A stretch of 64,000 nt of DNA. Source: Chloroflexota bacterium (lineage in GTDB: Bacteria > Chloroflexota > Dehalococcoidia > UBA2979). Positions 62,446 to 64,000 of the stretch are shown here, piece by piece. The notes beneath the pieces were generated by a model. That model was given only the letters and a program-made list of their open reading frames with translations, was not told the DNA's origin and did not search any database. The stretch covers positions 1 through 64,000 of the forward strand of contig QGNP01000002.1 in assembly GCA_003228125.1 (NCBI GenBank). Reading direction: 5' to 3'. The position numbers and the translations under genes were made by a program. Numbering within the stretch: the first letter of the stretch is position 1; every line of letters begins with the position of its first letter.

Positions 62446-63903
62446 ATGATTAAAAATATAACAAAAATATCAAAAAAATACTCGTTAATCACTCTTATAA
62501 TTTTTTATACTTTTTTATCTATATCATGTATAGAATCTGAAAAGCTCAATAATGACAAAGACTACAATTATATTTCTGAAGAAATAGTATTTGATAAGCT
62601 AAAGATGCTTGACGCTACTAACAGCGACAAAAACAAACAATTTAATTCAAAGTTTAATAATGCAGATGAATCTGAAATCATTAAAATAGCTGCCTGCATA
62701 GCACAAGTTAATCAATGTAAAGACGATAAAGATTTAGCTGCAAAAGCAATTTTATTTATGGGCAACAGTACTAATAACAACTTTATTAGGCCATTAGTAG
62801 ACATTTTATGGATTGATAATGAACTTGATGAATTAATAAACGAAAGTTTAAGTAAGCTAACTAAAAAATATTTTTCATCAGCTTCAGAATGGGAAATATG
62901 GTTAAATGATAATAAAAAAATCTCTTCGCCCGATCAATATCGTCAATTAAAAGGTGAAATTTTTTCTTACATTGATGATGGATACTATAATATTTTTAAT
63001 AATGAAGATAATCAAAGTCTCAACATAAATCAAACAAAATGGATAGGTTCTAAATTGGGCGCAATTCCAGCTTTAAATAACCCCAAATTTATAAAACAAA
63101 ATGAAGAAAAATATTTAAATAAGAATGACATTATAATTGGCATAAAAGTTCAAGATGAATTTAGAGCTTACCCTATTAAAATTCTTAAGTGGCATGGAGT
63201 TATTAATGATAAAATTAACAATCAAGAATTCTCTATTATTTATTGTCCCATGACTAATACATCCACCGTTTTTAACAATAAGAAAACTGGTGAATTAAGT
63301 TTTTCTGGACTATTTGAAGATAAAAAATGCCTTGTAAATAATAATAACAATATTTTAATAGACTCGACTACGGGAAGTTTCGGAAAAGAACTTAATGAGC
63401 TTGAAAGGTATCCAATGATACAAAGTACTTGGCAATTTTGGCAAAAATATTATCCTAATAGTAAAGTTTTATCAATGAACACTGGTTTTCTAATAGATTA
63501 CCAAAAAGATAAGTTGCCGCATTGGATAAATTTAATTCAGCCACAGAATATTGCTTTAGAATTTTCAAAACATCATGAAGATCAAAATTACAGAACGATG
63601 GTTAATTATCATTATCAAAATCAAAGAGTCTCACATCTACTGTACTATATTAATGATTTTAGAATTATTAATAAGACTATAAACAATAATAAAATTGTGA
63701 CTATTATTTTTGACAATGGCATTGGTGCTCGAACATTTATTGGACCAAAAGATAATTTAATAAAAATTTCATACTCACAAAAAAATGGCTGGCTAGCACA
63801 AGATACTGAAAATATTTACTGGTTTATTTCAGAAAATGGGCTTATTAATCAAGATGATAGTTCGTTTTATGCGGAAATACCTAATTTTATTACTAATGAA
63901 TAA
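62446..63903 (+). CDS. DUF3179-domain lipoprotein
   Basis: Lipobox-like LSISC; 'IKVQDEFRAYPIKILKWHGVINDKINNQEFSIIYCPMTNTSTVFNNK...LSFSGLFEDKKCLVNNNNNILIDSTTGS'. Confidence 0.85.
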   Translation: MIKNITKISKKYSLITLIIFYTFLSISCIESEKLNNDKDYNYISEEIVFDKLKMLDATNSDKNKQFNSKFNNADESEIIKIAACIAQVNQCKDDKDLAAKAILFMGNSTNNNFIRPLVDILWIDNELDELINESLSKLTKKYFSSASEWEIWLNDNKKISSPDQYRQLKGEIFSYIDDGYYNIFNNEDNQSLNINQTKWIGSKLGAIPALNNPKFIKQNEEKYLNKNDIIIGIKVQDEFRAYPIKILKWHGVINDKINNQEFSIIYCPMTNTSTVFNNKKTGELSFSGLFEDKKCLVNNNNNILIDSTTGSFGKELNELERYPMIQSTWQFWQKYYPNSKVLSMNTGFLIDYQKDKLPHWINLIQPQNIALEFSKHHEDQNYRTMVNYHYQNQRVSHLLYYINDFRIINKTINNNKIVTIIFDNGIGARTFIGPKDNLIKISYSQKNGWLAQDTENIYWFISENGLINQDDSSFYAEIPNFITNE

Positions 63904-64000
63904 TTCTTCAATACTAATTATAAATATTTAAAAAAAGCTTTAAAGCATTGATTGCTAGGTCAGAGAAGTTGATAATTAAATAGTTATGATAGTAAAAAAT

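Overview
AT-rich (roughly 30% GC by eye), gene-dense bacterial chromosomal window. It holds about 60 credible protein genes, no recognisable rRNA, tRNA or CRISPR, and no mobile element. Anchors are a complete F-type ATP synthase operon (atpI-B-E-F-H-A-G-D-C on the minus strand) followed by murA and an mreB-like gene; etfBA with a membrane Fe-S electron-transfer protein; a MoxR/VWA (NorQ/NorD or CbbQ/CbbO type) pair; and many acyl-CoA genes (two paired MaoC/FAS1-like dehydratases, two tandem CaiB/BaiF transferases, three enoyl-CoA hydratases, two acyl-CoA ligases, a crotonyl-CoA reductase/carboxylase-like gene). ispH, murI, pyrF, argC, coaE, cinA, ilvE, nhaA, amt and dam are also present. The gene content resembles streamlined marine Chloroflexota (SAR202-like) or Actinobacteriota, but I cannot settle taxonomy from sequence alone. 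The most unusual signals are DNA-level: (i) several long perfect or near-perfect palindromes inside or at the ends of genes, notably a spacer-free 70-bp perfect palindrome formed from the conserved 3' end of an SDR gene, a spacer-free 34-bp palindrome inside a GGQ-protein gene, and a terminator-like 16+16 bp hairpin inside an enoyl-CoA hydratase gene; (ii) short tandem arrays at gene boundaries (13 bp x5 running into a start codon, 11 bp x3 upstream of dam, 22 bp x2 supplying both convergent stop codons). At the protein level the standouts are a Rieske-fold-like protein that seems to have lost all four Fe-S ligands but kept the two disulfide cysteines, a one-base frameshift in a HadA-like dehydratase, TauE/SafE encoded as two half-genes, and an N-terminal-only SDR remnant.
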